Source: an uncultured Planctomycetaceae bacterium | GTDB lineage: Bacteria; Planctomycetota; Planctomycetia; Planctomycetales; Planctomycetaceae | Assembly: GCA_903924405.1 (NCBI GenBank) | Contig: CAIYBH010000264.1 | Coordinates: 1 to 41,845, forward strand | Direction: 5' to 3' | Length of the DNA stretch: 41,845 bases | Shown here: in pieces, positions 1-8,493 of the stretch | How the letters are laid out: every line of letters starts with the position of its first letter | How positions within the stretch are numbered: the first letter of the stretch is position 1 | Made by a program: the position numbers and the translations under genes | The notes under the pieces: model-generated | Told to the model about the DNA's origin: nothing | The model's input: the letters and a program-made list of their open reading frames with translations, nothing else | Database searches by the model: none

Positions 1-365
1 AGCGTCTTTCCGTCAATGGCAACATGCCGCTGCGAGCCATCGTCGGTGCCTCCGATGAGTCGACTGATCCAGTCGGTAATGCACTCCTGAAAGGCCTCCG
101 GTTTAAGAGCACGTAAGACTCTGCGAATCACATGACGTGACGGAATGCCATTCGGCAAGTCGCGAAGAGACGACCGTTTTTCTTCAAGGCTCTTTGCCTG
201 ATAATGAATCGATGTGGGACCATCAGGCCCGGGAGGACGGCCATCATACTGATAGCAACGCCACTCGCGAGCGGGTGCTTGCGATTGATCTCGGATCACG
301 GATCTTCGAGTTCGTCAAAACACGACCAGTTCCGCCGGAGTCACCAACTCCGCCTGACTCGCCAT
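1..365 (-). pseudogene. ISAs1-type transposase remnant (N-terminal part, frame-broken, runs off the window)
   Basis: Read on the minus strand from an ATG at 365, the sequence gives the start of an ISAs1/H-repeat-type transposase, but in pieces. The first 16 codons (MASQAELVTPAELVVF) end in a stop. The expected DELEDP continues in a second frame and meets another stop. From about 205 down to 1 a further frame is open and reads LPNGIPSRHVIRRVLRALKP followed by a segment ending HVAIDGKT. That pattern (NGIPS, then ALxPExFQxCxxDW, then the first catalytic Asp in IDGK) is characteristic of the DDE_Tnp_1-associated N-terminal region. The frame changes and stops point to a decayed copy, but the catalytic C-terminal part lies outside the window and cannot be judged. 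No terminal inverted repeat could be identified here. Confidence 0.7.
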
Positions 366-538
366 GACCACTCGCCTCTGTGACATCTGAGTGCCCAGGC
401 AGGATGCGTTAACAAACGATGGGCTAATGGGCAGGTCTGCTAACTCAATCCATGTCGCTCAGAGAACCTCATGACCGCCCACCACCCGACCGGCCCGTCC
501 CCGCCCGAGTCAGTGGCGTCGCAGAGGAATTCGCACGA

Positions 539-1921
539 TCAGCCCTGCTCGGATCTCAACCGGATATCCACACTCGCGCTGTGCGCGGTTAGGCCCTCTT
601 TCTCGGCCATCAGTCTGACCATGCCCGCCTCCGCTCGCAACGCGTCCGCATCATAATGAATTACTGAACTTCGCTTCAGGAAATCAGTCGCCGCCAGCCC
701 GTTGGCAAATCGAGCCGTTCCTCCGGTCGGCAGCACGTGGGACGGTCCGGCAATGTAATCGCCAAGAGCCACGGGGGTATAGTGCCCGAGAAAAATTGCT
801 CCGGCATTCTGAATCCTCGCCAGCATCTCCTCCGGGCTGTCCATGGAAATATGAAGATGCTCCGGTGCCAGAAGATCCGTGAGCTCGGCAGCCTCACTGG
901 CGCTCCGAGCAAGAATCAGGGCACCGTACTCCTCCAGCGACTGTCGCGCCAGATCACCACGATCCAGTCGTGCCAATTGCCGCTCCAGTGCCTCCTGTAC
1001 CGCCGAGATCAGCGGCGCGTGCCACGTAACCAGTACCCCCGAACCGGGGCTATGCTCAGCCTGCGAAATCAGGTCGGCCGCCACAAAGTCCGGGTTTGCC
1101 GTATGATCAGCCAGAACAATCACCTCGCTGGGACCAGCAATACTGTCAATGTCCACATCCCCGAACACATGCTGCTTTGCCAATGCCACAAACAGATTTC
1201 CCGGCCCCACGATCTTGTCAACTCGGGCAATCCCTTCCACACCATATGCAAGTGCTGCCACCGCCTGGGCACCACCAACCCTGTAGACTTCCTGAACACC
1301 GATTTCATGACAGGTTGCCAGCAGATCCCGGTTGTAGCCACCAAAGGCGGTCGGCGGTACCACAATGGCGATTTCGCGAACACCAGCTGTCATTGCCGGC
1401 ACCGCTGTCATCAGCACCGTAGACGGATAAGCAGCAGCCCCACCCGGAACACAGATCCCCACACGCTTCATCGGCAAATGACGCTGCCGCAAACGAACCT
1501 GACCAGCACCCGTCTGACGAACGACTTCCGCGTCCTGAGGAAGCACCGCTTTCTGGAATGCGATGATGTTATCCCGAATCACTCGCACTGTGCGCAGAAA
1601 TTCCGGATCCGCCTCGGCCGCCGCGGCGGCCAACTCTTCTGCAGACACCCGCACGGTTTCGGCCGTTAACTCTCTGCGATCCAGACGCGCTGTGTATCGC
1701 AGTACCGCCGATAACCCCTCGCGACGGACATCATCACATATCCGCCGCACCACCTCACGTGGGCTGAGCGGTTCGCCGAACAATTCGATCGTTCGCTGCC
1801 GGCCGGCCTCTGAAACGACTTCTCCACGCGGGCTGAGCTTGTCTCGCAACTGCCGAAACAGGTCCCGCGCGTTGTCGCGCTGACAGTCGATGGTGGCGAT
1901 ACTTAATGGAGCGGACGTCAT
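539..1921 (-). CDS. hisD: histidinol dehydrogenase
   Basis: Catalyses the last two steps of histidine synthesis in the cytoplasm, the NAD- and Zn-dependent oxidation of histidinol to histidine. The protein has about 460 residues, slightly above the usual 430. It shows the family landmarks in order: GICVPGGAAAYPSTVLM, VDKIVGPGNLFVALAK, DVDIDSIAGPSEVIVLAD, ISQAEHSPGS, LAPEHLHI and GDYIAGPSHVLPTGGTAR. The start at 1921 is preferred over an in-frame upstream codon at 1945, because a good Shine-Dalgarno (GAGGTGG) lies a few bases before the ATG and the extra eight residues do not look like the family. It stands alone with no other his gene nearby and is transcribed away from the LRR gene. Large antisense frames across it are shadows. 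Confidence 0.96.
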   Translation of the reverse strand: MTSAPLSIATIDCQRDNARDLFRQLRDKLSPRGEVVSEAGRQRTIELFGEPLSPREVVRRICDDVRREGLSAVLRYTARLDRRELTAETVRVSAEELAAAAAEADPEFLRTVRVIRDNIIAFQKAVLPQDAEVVRQTGAGQVRLRQRHLPMKRVGICVPGGAAAYPSTVLMTAVPAMTAGVREIAIVVPPTAFGGYNRDLLATCHEIGVQEVYRVGGAQAVAALAYGVEGIARVDKIVGPGNLFVALAKQHVFGDVDIDSIAGPSEVIVLADHTANPDFVAADLISQAEHSPGSGVLVTWHAPLISAVQEALERQLARLDRGDLARQSLEEYGALILARSASEAAELTDLLAPEHLHISMDSPEEMLARIQNAGAIFLGHYTPVALGDYIAGPSHVLPTGGTARFANGLAATDFLKRSSVIHYDADALRAEAGMVRLMAEKEGLTAHSASVDIRLRSEQG

Positions 1922-2365
1922 GAAAACCCACCTCGAAACGAGCACACCCGGCGATCGAATACGCCACGACCGTGGCGCCTTTTCGTGCCAATTGAATCCA
2001 ACATGCCCCCGAAGTCCAGGTCGCGGGGCGTCCGACGGAGACGTTTTCCACGAATTGGCATCAGAAATCTGCTATCCCGGATTCTCGCTTTTCCTGCGAA
2101 AAATGACACTCGATCCCGGGATTTTTCTTCCAGCGTTGTCTTCAGACCACTGGCACCGTATTCTGAAGCGCTGGGAACAGTCCCATGGGCGGAGATTTCT
2201 GGTCGAAATCCGACCGCACCGTGTCTGTTTCCCTGATGTCTCCCTGAGCTGAATTCTGACCTCGGGGAATATTGATCATCGAAGCTGATCAAACGACCGT
2301 TCCATAAGTCCCGGGCTGATTTTACGGCCAGACTTGTTTTGACAGGCGAGAGTGAGGAGAACAAG
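1922..2365. other. divergent intergenic region between hisD and the LRR gene
   Basis: This 444-base gap separates two genes pointing away from each other, so it should hold both promoters. One clear structure is visible, TTGATCA and TGATCAA in inverted orientation at 2272-2292 with a 7-base spacer, about 75 bases before the LRR gene start. A 152-codon open frame on the minus strand overlaps the hisD start and has no recognisable protein features. No convincing promoter hexamer pair was found. Confidence 0.5.
2272..2292. promoter_or_regulatory. inverted repeat, possible operator
   Basis: TTGATCA, seven bases (TCGAAGC), then TGATCAA forms a perfect 7-bp dyad in the divergent region. It lies about 75 bases upstream of the LRR gene start and about 350 bases upstream of hisD. 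The geometry suits a dimeric DNA-binding protein, but no family-specific operator is recognised and the core TGATCA is itself a palindrome, so chance is possible. Confidence 0.25.
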
Positions 2366-3424
2366 ATGACAACCACGCGACTAATGCTGTGCTTCCTGAT
2401 GCTGACAAGTGCAGCAGTGGCTCAGGACCTTTCTGATGCAGACAAAGCTCTGGTACAAAAAATCCAGGACGCCGGTGGTCAGGCCATGCCACTGGCAAAG
2501 AATGACCTGCGTCTGACCGTGGCATTTCATCTCGCGGATCGCGAAATCAACGACGAAACCCTGGCTATCCTGAAAGACGCCGCCAGTGTCCACTCCCTGA
2601 ATCTCAGAGGAACAAAAATCACGGATGCCGGCTTGGCGCACCTTAGCGGACTCTCCGGCCTGACCCGACTGCACCTCGAAAAAACGGCCACTACAGACGC
2701 CGGACTCGCCCACATCCTCGCCCTGCCAGCCCTCGAATACCTCAATCTGTACGAAACCAAAATCACGGATGCCGGACTGGCACAACTGGGCAATATCAAG
2801 TCTCTTCGCCGCCTGTTCGTCTGGCAGACCACTGTGACCGAAGCCGGCGAGGAAACTCTGAAGGCCGCTGTCCCCGAAATTCAGATCGTTCCAGACTTCC
2901 GTAAAGATCGTGATCGCGAGATCGCAGAAGCCGGTCGCGCGGCTGAAGATGCCGGCAAACTGGTAGAAGAACTGGCTGCCGCTGCCGAAGCTCAGAACAA
3001 GGTCGTCGCCGAAACCGCAGCGGCTAATGAAGCGGCCGTCAAAGCTCACGCAGAAGCCCAGGGAGCTCTTGATACCGCCAATAAAGCTCTCGAAGCTGCC
3101 AACGCGGCGAAGGCCGCTGCCGATAAGGCACTGGCGGATCTGAAGGCAGATCCCAATTCTCCGGCTGACGCCGTCACCGCCGCCGAAGCCGCAGTCGCAG
3201 AGGCTCAGAAGACCGTGGAAACAGCCACAGCCGCCGTTGAACCTCTGAAAAAGCCCGCGGAAGAAAAGAAAGCCGCCGCTGATGAAGCCAAAAAGAAGGC
3301 CGATGAAGCCGTGGCAAAGGCCAATGAAATGAAAACACGTTCCGAAGAAGCCGTCAAAAAGGCCACAGAACTGAAGGCCCGCGCAGAAGAACTCAAAGCG
3401 AAGGCCGCAACCGCCGGTAAGTGA
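2366..3424 (+). CDS. secreted leucine-rich-repeat protein with Ala/Glu/Lys-rich coiled-coil tail
   Basis: A 352-residue protein starting at the ATG after GAGGAGAACAAG. Residues 1-20 (MTTTRLMLCFLMLTSAAVAQ) form a signal peptide, so it is exported. Residues about 70-160 carry four short leucine-rich repeats of the type LNLRGTKITDAGLAHLSGL, which in planctomycetes are common in extracellular proteins and usually mediate protein contacts. From about residue 185 to the end the sequence becomes almost entirely Ala, Glu, Lys and Asp in a heptad-like pattern (for example AAEEKKAAADEAKKKADEA), predicting a long coiled coil. It is followed by a strong terminator and looks monocistronic. The partner and exact role cannot be read from the sequence. 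Confidence 0.9.
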   Translation: MTTTRLMLCFLMLTSAAVAQDLSDADKALVQKIQDAGGQAMPLAKNDLRLTVAFHLADREINDETLAILKDAASVHSLNLRGTKITDAGLAHLSGLSGLTRLHLEKTATTDAGLAHILALPALEYLNLYETKITDAGLAQLGNIKSLRRLFVWQTTVTEAGEETLKAAVPEIQIVPDFRKDRDREIAEAGRAAEDAGKLVEELAAAAEAQNKVVAETAAANEAAVKAHAEAQGALDTANKALEAANAAKAAADKALADLKADPNSPADAVTAAEAAVAEAQKTVETATAAVEPLKKPAEEKKAAADEAKKKADEAVAKANEMKTRSEEAVKKATELKARAEELKAKAATAGK

Positions 3425-3484
3425 GCCATTGACCTGTCTCAATCAAATGAGACACCTCGAGACTGCTCGCTAACGCTCTTCCTG

Positions 3485-3523
3485 GGGGACCTCCGAACAC
3501 CTGAGTTCGCCGGTCCCCTTTTT
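3485..3523 (+). terminator. Rho-independent terminator of the LRR gene
   Basis: GGGGACC at 3485-3491 pairs perfectly with GGTCCCC at 3512-3518. A 2x2 internal loop separates this from an inner CGAAC/GTTCG stem with a 6-base loop. The hairpin is followed directly by TTTTT. It lies 60 bases after the LRR stop codon and points the same way. Confidence 0.9.
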
Positions 3524-3689
3524 GTTTCCATCAGTCGGAATTTCAGTAGTGACCTTCTCCGCAAAACATCACCCCACAGTCACTCGCTAACCGGACGCCC
3601 TGTCAGCATTCCGGCCTATCGCCCCTCACTCGCCAGCGCAACAACGAACCCGCACCGATCAACTCTCACGTAACTTGAAGGAGCAGGTG

Positions 3690-4151
3690 ATGGCAACTCC
3701 GCATCTACCGAGTCAGTGGCAGACACTGCAGACGCACGCGAGACAGGTTCGCCAGCACGCGTGGGCCCCCTACTCCCGTTTCTCTGTCGGGGCCGCACTT
3801 CTGACGACCACCGGAGAAATCATTACCGGCTGCAATGTCGAAAATGCATCCTATGGCCTGACAATCTGTGCTGAACGCGCCGCAGTTTGTCGTGCCATCG
3901 CCATGGGACTTCGTGACTTTTCCGCGATCTGCATCACACTTCCGGGAATCCCTGTCCCCTGCGGCAGCTGCCGTCAGTTTCTGACGGAGTTCAACCCGGA
4001 AATGCTGGTCCTGCTGGACAGCCTTGATCAGCCTGCCGGAACACCTCCCGAATGTGTGCTGCTTTCTGAGCTGCTTCCACGTGCCTTTTCTCTGAACCAC
4101 AACGACACAAGGCCCCCCGTAGACCCTGCTCGCGAACAAGCACACGACTAA
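3690..4151 (+). CDS. cdd: cytidine deaminase
   Basis: Salvage enzyme that deaminates cytidine and deoxycytidine to the uridine forms in the cytoplasm. The 153-residue protein is the small, homotetrameric type. The substrate strand is CNVENASYGLT at 48-58. The zinc and proton-shuttle residues are Cys60 and Glu62 (ICAERAA) with Cys91 and Cys94 (PCGSC), all present. The ATG at 3690 is chosen over an in-frame TTG at 3675 because AAGGAG lies six bases before it. About 20 residues after the usual end of the family (EQAHD tail, Pro/Asp/Arg-rich) look like a short unstructured extension. The gene converges on the TrmB-like gene with almost no spacer. Confidence 0.95.
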   Translation: MATPHLPSQWQTLQTHARQVRQHAWAPYSRFSVGAALLTTTGEIITGCNVENASYGLTICAERAAVCRAIAMGLRDFSAICITLPGIPVPCGSCRQFLTEFNPEMLVLLDSLDQPAGTPPECVLLSELLPRAFSLNHNDTRPPVDPAREQAHD

Positions 4152-4154
4152 GCA

Positions 4155-5111
4155 TCAGCCACGTCGACGCCTGTTGTGATCACCCCGATTTCCTCGCCGT
4201 TGCGTTGCTGAAGCGCCCCCCGCCCTGCTCCGCCCCGCCCCGGGCTTGCCACCCTGCGTCTCTCGCTCAAGTTGATCCAACGCCTGAAGACGCCGATCCG
4301 CATTGAACACCGGAAGCGGCAGAGCTTCCGCCAGTCGAATCGCCTCGTCTGCATCCAGGCCCGGCTTCACAGTCCCCTCACCCCGAAAAATCGGCAAGCC
4401 CCGCTGACGAGCAATGATTTCCCGGCGAGTCACTCCCTGAGGTGCATATGGCCATGGCTCCACTCGCTCATTCCAGTCAAAAAATACTGGCAGGATTTTC
4501 AACATGTACTTCCAGTATCCCGGATGATCCGTCTGCAGTACGAATCGACCACCCGGCGACAGAGCCTGATGCACCAGTCGCAGAAACTCCGGTGTGATCA
4601 GTCGTAACGGAATCTGATCCCGCCGATACCAGGGCTGAGGATGATAGCAGTGAATCTCAGCGACCGTCCCCGGCCGCACATGCAACGCCAGCAACTCGCG
4701 CCCGCCAATCACAGCCCAGCGAGTGTTGCCCAGCCCACGTTGATTTGCACGACGCGTTGCGTAGCGAATAACCACCGGAAGAATATCGACCCCCAGATGG
4801 TCCAGCTCGGGACGTGCAACCGCACTGGTCAGCATGGACCGCCCGTTTCCGCAACCAATATCAAGGATCACCGGAGCACTGCGACCAAATAGCTCACTCC
4901 AGTTCAGAAATCCCTCCGGAACCTTCTTCAGAGCAGTCCGCGCCCATGCCCCTTCCTCCAGAATCACACCAGGAATCGGAATTCCGAACTCCTTCTCCAC
5001 AGCCCCGGGCTTTGCTTCAAATCCACTCATATGATTATCCGGATTCCCCTGAAACAACGCCGGCGAACCAGTCCCTGCCAGTCCCTGTGGCAGCCCGATT
5101 GCTTCCGTCAC
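4155..5111 (-). CDS. trmB: TrmB-like tRNA (guanine-N7)-methyltransferase
   Basis: Probable SAM-dependent methyltransferase that makes 7-methylguanosine in the variable loop of tRNA. The Rossmann motif I is VILDIGCGNGRSM at about residues 79-91, followed by a Methyltransf_4-type core with HCYHPQPWYRRDQIPLRLIT and LSPGGRFVLQTDHPGYWKYM. The normal TrmB signature after the DPWP element is basic (KKRHHKRR), whereas here it is YRRDQIPLR, so the RNA-binding strand is divergent. The protein is 318 residues, longer than the usual 220-240, with an N-terminal extension and a low-complexity basic C-terminal tail. The ATG at 5111 overlaps the stop of the upstream PdeM gene (ATGA), supporting translational coupling. 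A later in-frame ATG at 5030 would also leave the domain intact. Confidence 0.75.
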   Translation of the reverse strand: MTEAIGLPQGLAGTGSPALFQGNPDNHMSGFEAKPGAVEKEFGIPIPGVILEEGAWARTALKKVPEGFLNWSELFGRSAPVILDIGCGNGRSMLTSAVARPELDHLGVDILPVVIRYATRRANQRGLGNTRWAVIGGRELLALHVRPGTVAEIHCYHPQPWYRRDQIPLRLITPEFLRLVHQALSPGGRFVLQTDHPGYWKYMLKILPVFFDWNERVEPWPYAPQGVTRREIIARQRGLPIFRGEGTVKPGLDADEAIRLAEALPLPVFNADRRLQALDQLERETQGGKPGAGRSRAGGASATQRRGNRGDHNRRRRG

Positions 5112-5848
5112 ATGACCTTTGTCACCTGCTGATCAGCCAGAACAAACACCTCATCACCCGGCGTCGCACGCAGGACTCTGCCGTCCACAAACGAACTGAA
5201 AGCAGGCAGAATCAGTGTCGAATTGCGTAGCAGAAAACAGGGAAGCCGCAGGGAATCACGCCCCGGCCCTGTCAGTCTCACTACCGGATGCAGATGACCC
5301 GCCATAGAGGCCCCGGTTGCCAACTCAGGGTGATGGCATAATCCCAGAGGAGCCATTGAAAAAGGCTCCGGAAAACATCGCACCTGCCAGTCAGCCGGGG
5401 GATCGCCCGCCGACACGTCATGATTCCCGCGGATCAGGGTCCATGTCACAGCCGAAAACTTCTGTCTCCATTCCGCTACCTGACGAAATGTCAGCTCACA
5501 ACGCCCTCGACGCGCGTGAATCAGATCCCCCAGAACCACCAGATGCTCTGCCCCGGTTTTGACCAGAACTCGTTCCATGGACTGCAGAATGCGCTGCGTC
5601 TGATCCGGAACCGGGATCGCCGCCGATCGAAATGTCGCCTCTTTGCCGAAATGCGTGTCACTGAGAAAGACCGTCGAGCGTGCCCTCCACCAGACCGCCC
5701 CGTCCGGCAGCAACTCCAGCCGCTCACCGGCTAACAAGAGCGTCGCAGTCCCCTGGAGTTGCGGCCCCGGGGACGGCATCGCTGCAGAATTCATGACTGG
5801 CGGCAGCACCGAACCCGCTTTCTTCACACTTCCAGACTCAAGCCACAT
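5108..5848 (-). CDS. pdeM: PdeM-like metallophosphoesterase (ligase-associated DNA damage response endonuclease family)
   Basis: Calcineurin-like phosphoesterase of about 246 residues. Metal-binding motifs appear in the expected order: LSDTHFGKEATFR (DxH), VVLGDLIHAR (GD), IRGNHD (GNHD) and AGHLHPVV (GHxH). The DTHFGKEATFRSAAIPVP stretch and the short length match the PdeM family, which in other bacteria sits beside an ATP-dependent ligase and a Lhr-type helicase. Neither is nearby here. The first ATG (5848) is taken as the start, but in-frame ATGs at 5794 and 5779 are possible since no strong ribosome site precedes any of them and the first 25 residues are not conserved-looking. It overlaps the TrmB-like gene by four bases. 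Assignment to PdeM rather than a general YfcE-type phosphoesterase is fairly, not fully, certain. Confidence 0.8.
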   Translation of the reverse strand: MWLESGSVKKAGSVLPPVMNSAAMPSPGPQLQGTATLLLAGERLELLPDGAVWWRARSTVFLSDTHFGKEATFRSAAIPVPDQTQRILQSMERVLVKTGAEHLVVLGDLIHARRGRCELTFRQVAEWRQKFSAVTWTLIRGNHDVSAGDPPADWQVRCFPEPFSMAPLGLCHHPELATGASMAGHLHPVVRLTGPGRDSLRLPCFLLRNSTLILPAFSSFVDGRVLRATPGDEVFVLADQQVTKVM

Positions 5849-6116
5849 CAACAGAAATCACACTCGGAGCGTACCCTGTTGCATCTCACGCGAACAGCCG
5901 ACTCCCTGCCTTTGCCGTTCCACCGACATTCCACACCGCATCAACGGCTTGACTGCTACCGACAAGTTGTGCCGCCCACCCATCTGACCAGACCAACTTC
6001 ACCAGAATCGCAAACCGGACTGGGTCACCCTTGAGTCGTTGCTCATCACTGGCATCCACGGTGATCCATGCCGTCCAGCGTCGCGCTCAGTCACAACCAG
6101 GAGCACCACGCCGGAC

Positions 6117-6821
6117 TTAGCCTGGACTGTACAAGGCGCGACCACAGTCACGACAACACAGGAATTCACCCGTTCGAAGACGCACCTGATCCTGGTTGGT
6201 CACGCGCGTACTGCACTCTTTGCAGAAATCGTCCTCCAGCGGTGACAAGGCCCCGGGACCGTGCGCGGCACGCAATCGTTGCCATGTCGCCATCTGATTA
6301 CCCGGAATCACCTTCTCTGCCTCAGCGATCTGCTGCTGCAACAATTGAACACCAGCCTGCAATTGCGGCTTATCGTTTTCGAAACCATTCCGAATTGTCT
6401 GCAACTGTTGTTTTCGTTTCTGAAGCTCAGCTTCCAGCTCTTTCATTTTGCCGTTGGCCGTATCTACAGCCTCGAGCGCCAGCAGCCCTTGCTCCTCAAT
6501 CTCTCCCCGATCCCTTTTGGCGTTCGCAATCTGGTTCCTGATAATCTCGTATTCCTTGTTGGAGGATGCTACGTTTAACTGCCCCTCCAGTTTCAGAATC
6601 TCGGACTCTTTGGTTTTCAGTTTCAGATTGATGTCGTCCGCAGATTTCCGAGCGTCCTTAATGGCCTGCTTCTGCTTTTCCATCTGCTGCTCAACAGCAA
6701 CAATCTGCCGCTCAGAAACACCGATCATACGCGGGCCATCCGTCAGTCTGGATTCCGCTTCGGCAAGCTGCAGCAACAGACTGTGGAGCGTCGACAATCC
6801 ACCAGACATTTCCGTACCCAT
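6117..6821 (-). CDS. coiled-coil zinc-ribbon protein (zf-RING_7 / COG1579 type)
   Basis: A 234-residue protein in two parts. Residues about 15-175 form a long antiparallel coiled coil (for example KQKQAIKDARKSADDINLKL and MKELEAELQKRKQQLQTI). The C-terminal 50 residues are a four-Cys zinc ribbon, CKEC then about 22 residues then CRDC. This is the architecture of the COG1579 family (putative nucleic-acid-binding zinc-ribbon proteins), whose role is not settled. The conserved segment ASSNKEYEIIRNQI, typical of the family at the tip of the coil, is present. The ATG at 6821 lies four bases after the stop of a possible small gene (6825-6971), which suggests coupling. Confidence 0.88.
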   Translation of the reverse strand: MGTEMSGGLSTLHSLLLQLAEAESRLTDGPRMIGVSERQIVAVEQQMEKQKQAIKDARKSADDINLKLKTKESEILKLEGQLNVASSNKEYEIIRNQIANAKRDRGEIEEQGLLALEAVDTANGKMKELEAELQKRKQQLQTIRNGFENDKPQLQAGVQLLQQQIAEAEKVIPGNQMATWQRLRAAHGPGALSPLEDDFCKECSTRVTNQDQVRLRTGEFLCCRDCGRALYSPG

Positions 6822-6824
6822 CCG

Positions 6825-6971
6825 TCACCACTCACTTTCCAGGAAAATCTTCGACGCCTGAAGAACCACCTGTGCGACAGGCACGTGACTTTCGGTCAGG
6901 GACGAGTACAGCAACCGCAACGGCCGTCGTGTCACGTCAGCCCAGCTGTCGTCGGTGCCTTGAGGTGCCAT
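6825..6971 (-). CDS. possible small protein, 48 residues, unknown
   Basis: The reading frame starts at ATG 6971 (MAPQGTDDSWADVTRRPLRL) and ends four bases before the zinc-ribbon gene. It has a mixed, amphipathic composition and G/C-rich third positions like its neighbours, and it fills most of the gap between two same-strand genes. No family is recognised. There is no Shine-Dalgarno, but TATAGT (6979-6984 on the minus strand) stands seven bases before the ATG, the distance expected of a -10 box serving a leaderless transcript. No good -35 box was seen. It could instead be untranslated leader of the zinc-ribbon gene. Confidence 0.4.
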   Translation of the reverse strand: MAPQGTDDSWADVTRRPLRLLYSSLTESHVPVAQVVLQASKIFLESEW

Positions 6972-7026
6972 CGCCGGTACTATAACAGGAATTACCGCGG
7001 GACGATATGAGCCCCCCCGCAGAATC

Positions 7027-7617
7027 TCAGCCGGCCGACAGACCCGTAAAATAATCCGGCTCAGCCCCACGACGCCATTTGATGTTGCAACCGATACTGG
7101 GACGCTGTTCAACCGTCACGTCCCGGCCTGCCAGCACCAAATCACAGGCTGCTCGTAAGTCAGCGCCCGTCACCGGAAGACCATTGCCCGGGCGACTGGA
7201 GTCAAACTGACCGCGATACACAAGACTGTGGTCCGCATCAAACAGGAAGATGTCAGGAGTGCAGGCGGCCTTGTAAGAGATCGCCACCGCCTGCGACTGA
7301 TCAAACAGATACGGAAACGTGTATCCCGCATTCCGAGCTTCCTCACGCATGGCGTCAGGACCATCCTGAGGATAAAGCTCCACGTCGTTGCTGCTGATTC
7401 CCACAACCGCCAGTCCTCGAGCCTGGTATTCAGCAGCAAATGCAGCCATTGCCGCACGAATATGGATCACAAATGGGCAGTGATTGCACATGAAAATCAC
7501 GCACAGCGGCTTGCTGAAAAACTGACTGCGAGTGACCAGACTGCCCGTCACGTCTGGCAGCGAAAACTCGGGCGCCTGAGTCCCCAGGGGCAACATGGTG
7601 GATGCCGTTTTAACCAT
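7027..7617 (-). CDS. thioredoxin-fold redoxin (AhpC/TSA-like) family protein
   Basis: A 196-residue redoxin-domain protein. The N-terminal segment LPLGTQAPEFSLPDVTGSLV is the classic peroxiredoxin/TlpA start, followed by LCVIFMCNHCPFVIHIRAAM. The CNHCPFV motif supplies a CxxC redox pair and marks a common bacterial subgroup often annotated simply as thioredoxin family protein. Downstream, GLAVVGISSNDVELYPQDGP, FPYLFDQSQAVA and AACTPDIFLFD (with the cis-proline TP) fit the fold. There is no signal peptide, so a cytoplasmic thiol reductase or peroxidase is likely, with the substrate unknown. The start at 7617 is reasonable, with AAAAGG upstream. A second ATG lies seven codons in. Confidence 0.88.
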   Translation of the reverse strand: MVKTASTMLPLGTQAPEFSLPDVTGSLVTRSQFFSKPLCVIFMCNHCPFVIHIRAAMAAFAAEYQARGLAVVGISSNDVELYPQDGPDAMREEARNAGYTFPYLFDQSQAVAISYKAACTPDIFLFDADHSLVYRGQFDSSRPGNGLPVTGADLRAACDLVLAGRDVTVEQRPSIGCNIKWRRGAEPDYFTGLSAG

Positions 7618-7719
7618 AACCGTCAGCCTTTTTCACTTTGATAAAGTCCCCGTGGGAACCATCACCCCGATCAGGAAACCCCAAATACCACTTTGCTGCA
7701 TGCCACCAGACGCAACAGG

Positions 7720-8241
7720 TCAGGTTGGCCTCTCCTGATCCTGCAGTCGGCGAATCAATGGCTCAATAATCGGGCCCGGGACGAAGTCCTTCAATCGATC
7801 CCGCACACCTTCTCGCGCCATTCTTGCAATCTGCTTGATCAGCGAACTGGAAATGTGAGCAAATCGCTCAGCAGACATCAGAAACACCGACTCAATTTCC
7901 TCATCCAGCACCCGATTCGTCAGCGTCATCGAAAACTCTGCTTCAATATCTGACAATGTTCGGACACCTCGCAGCAGGATCCGACTGTTGCACTGCCGCA
8001 CAAACTCCACCGCCAGACCGTCAAAGGTCCGCACGTCCACGTTCGGCAGGTCACTCAACGACAAACGACACAATTCGACTCGTTCTGTCGGAGTGAACAA
8101 TGAATTCTTGTCCGGATTGATACCAATGCCCACCGTCACATGCCCAAAGATCCGGGAGGCTCGGCGGATGATGTCCAGATGTCCCAGCGTCATGGGATCA
8201 AAACTGCCCACGTAGCAGGCGGAGAAGGTAACTGAAGACAT
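7720..8241 (-). CDS. coaD: phosphopantetheine adenylyltransferase
   Basis: Transfers AMP from ATP to 4'-phosphopantetheine, the penultimate step of coenzyme A synthesis. The 173-residue protein has the nucleotidyltransferase signature YVGSFDPMTLGHLDIIRRA (the TxGH-type motif, here LGH) near the N-terminus. It also has KNSLFTPTERVELC, LLRGVRTLSDIEAEFSM and the C-terminal HISSSLIKQIA that closes on ATP. The ATG at 8241 (MSSVTFSA) is preferred to a GTG at 8259 because the family starts just before this strand. Family length is about 160, so it is complete. It appears monocistronic. Confidence 0.96.
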   Translation of the reverse strand: MSSVTFSACYVGSFDPMTLGHLDIIRRASRIFGHVTVGIGINPDKNSLFTPTERVELCRLSLSDLPNVDVRTFDGLAVEFVRQCNSRILLRGVRTLSDIEAEFSMTLTNRVLDEEIESVFLMSAERFAHISSSLIKQIARMAREGVRDRLKDFVPGPIIEPLIRRLQDQERPT

Positions 8242-8493
8242 AGCAGCTTTCTGAACCACTTCACGGTGTACCCATCAGTCACCAGCGAAGATCCCACACA
8301 GAGTCGTTACCAGGAAATGCCAGCCCTGCCGCTCAATTCGGGTCACTCGTATCCGGCCTCCTGTTCCCAGCAGAATACTGCGCCAGCCATTTTTTTGCAG
8401 CAAATCGACTCCCGAACTTCAGAAAACGCCAATTCCCGGACTCAGCCAGCCTCCGTAGCTACCCCACGCCCTGAAAGTCACTGCACACGCCGA

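Noticed and set aside
737-1669. 310-codon open frame antisense to hisD
   Set aside because: It lies wholly inside hisD on the other strand, is rich in Arg, His and Pro, and has no ribosome site or recognisable domain. It is a shadow of the high GC content.
1918-2376. 152-codon minus-strand frame in the hisD/LRR gap
   Set aside because: It overlaps the hisD start and the LRR gene start, has no ribosome site and shows no protein-like pattern.
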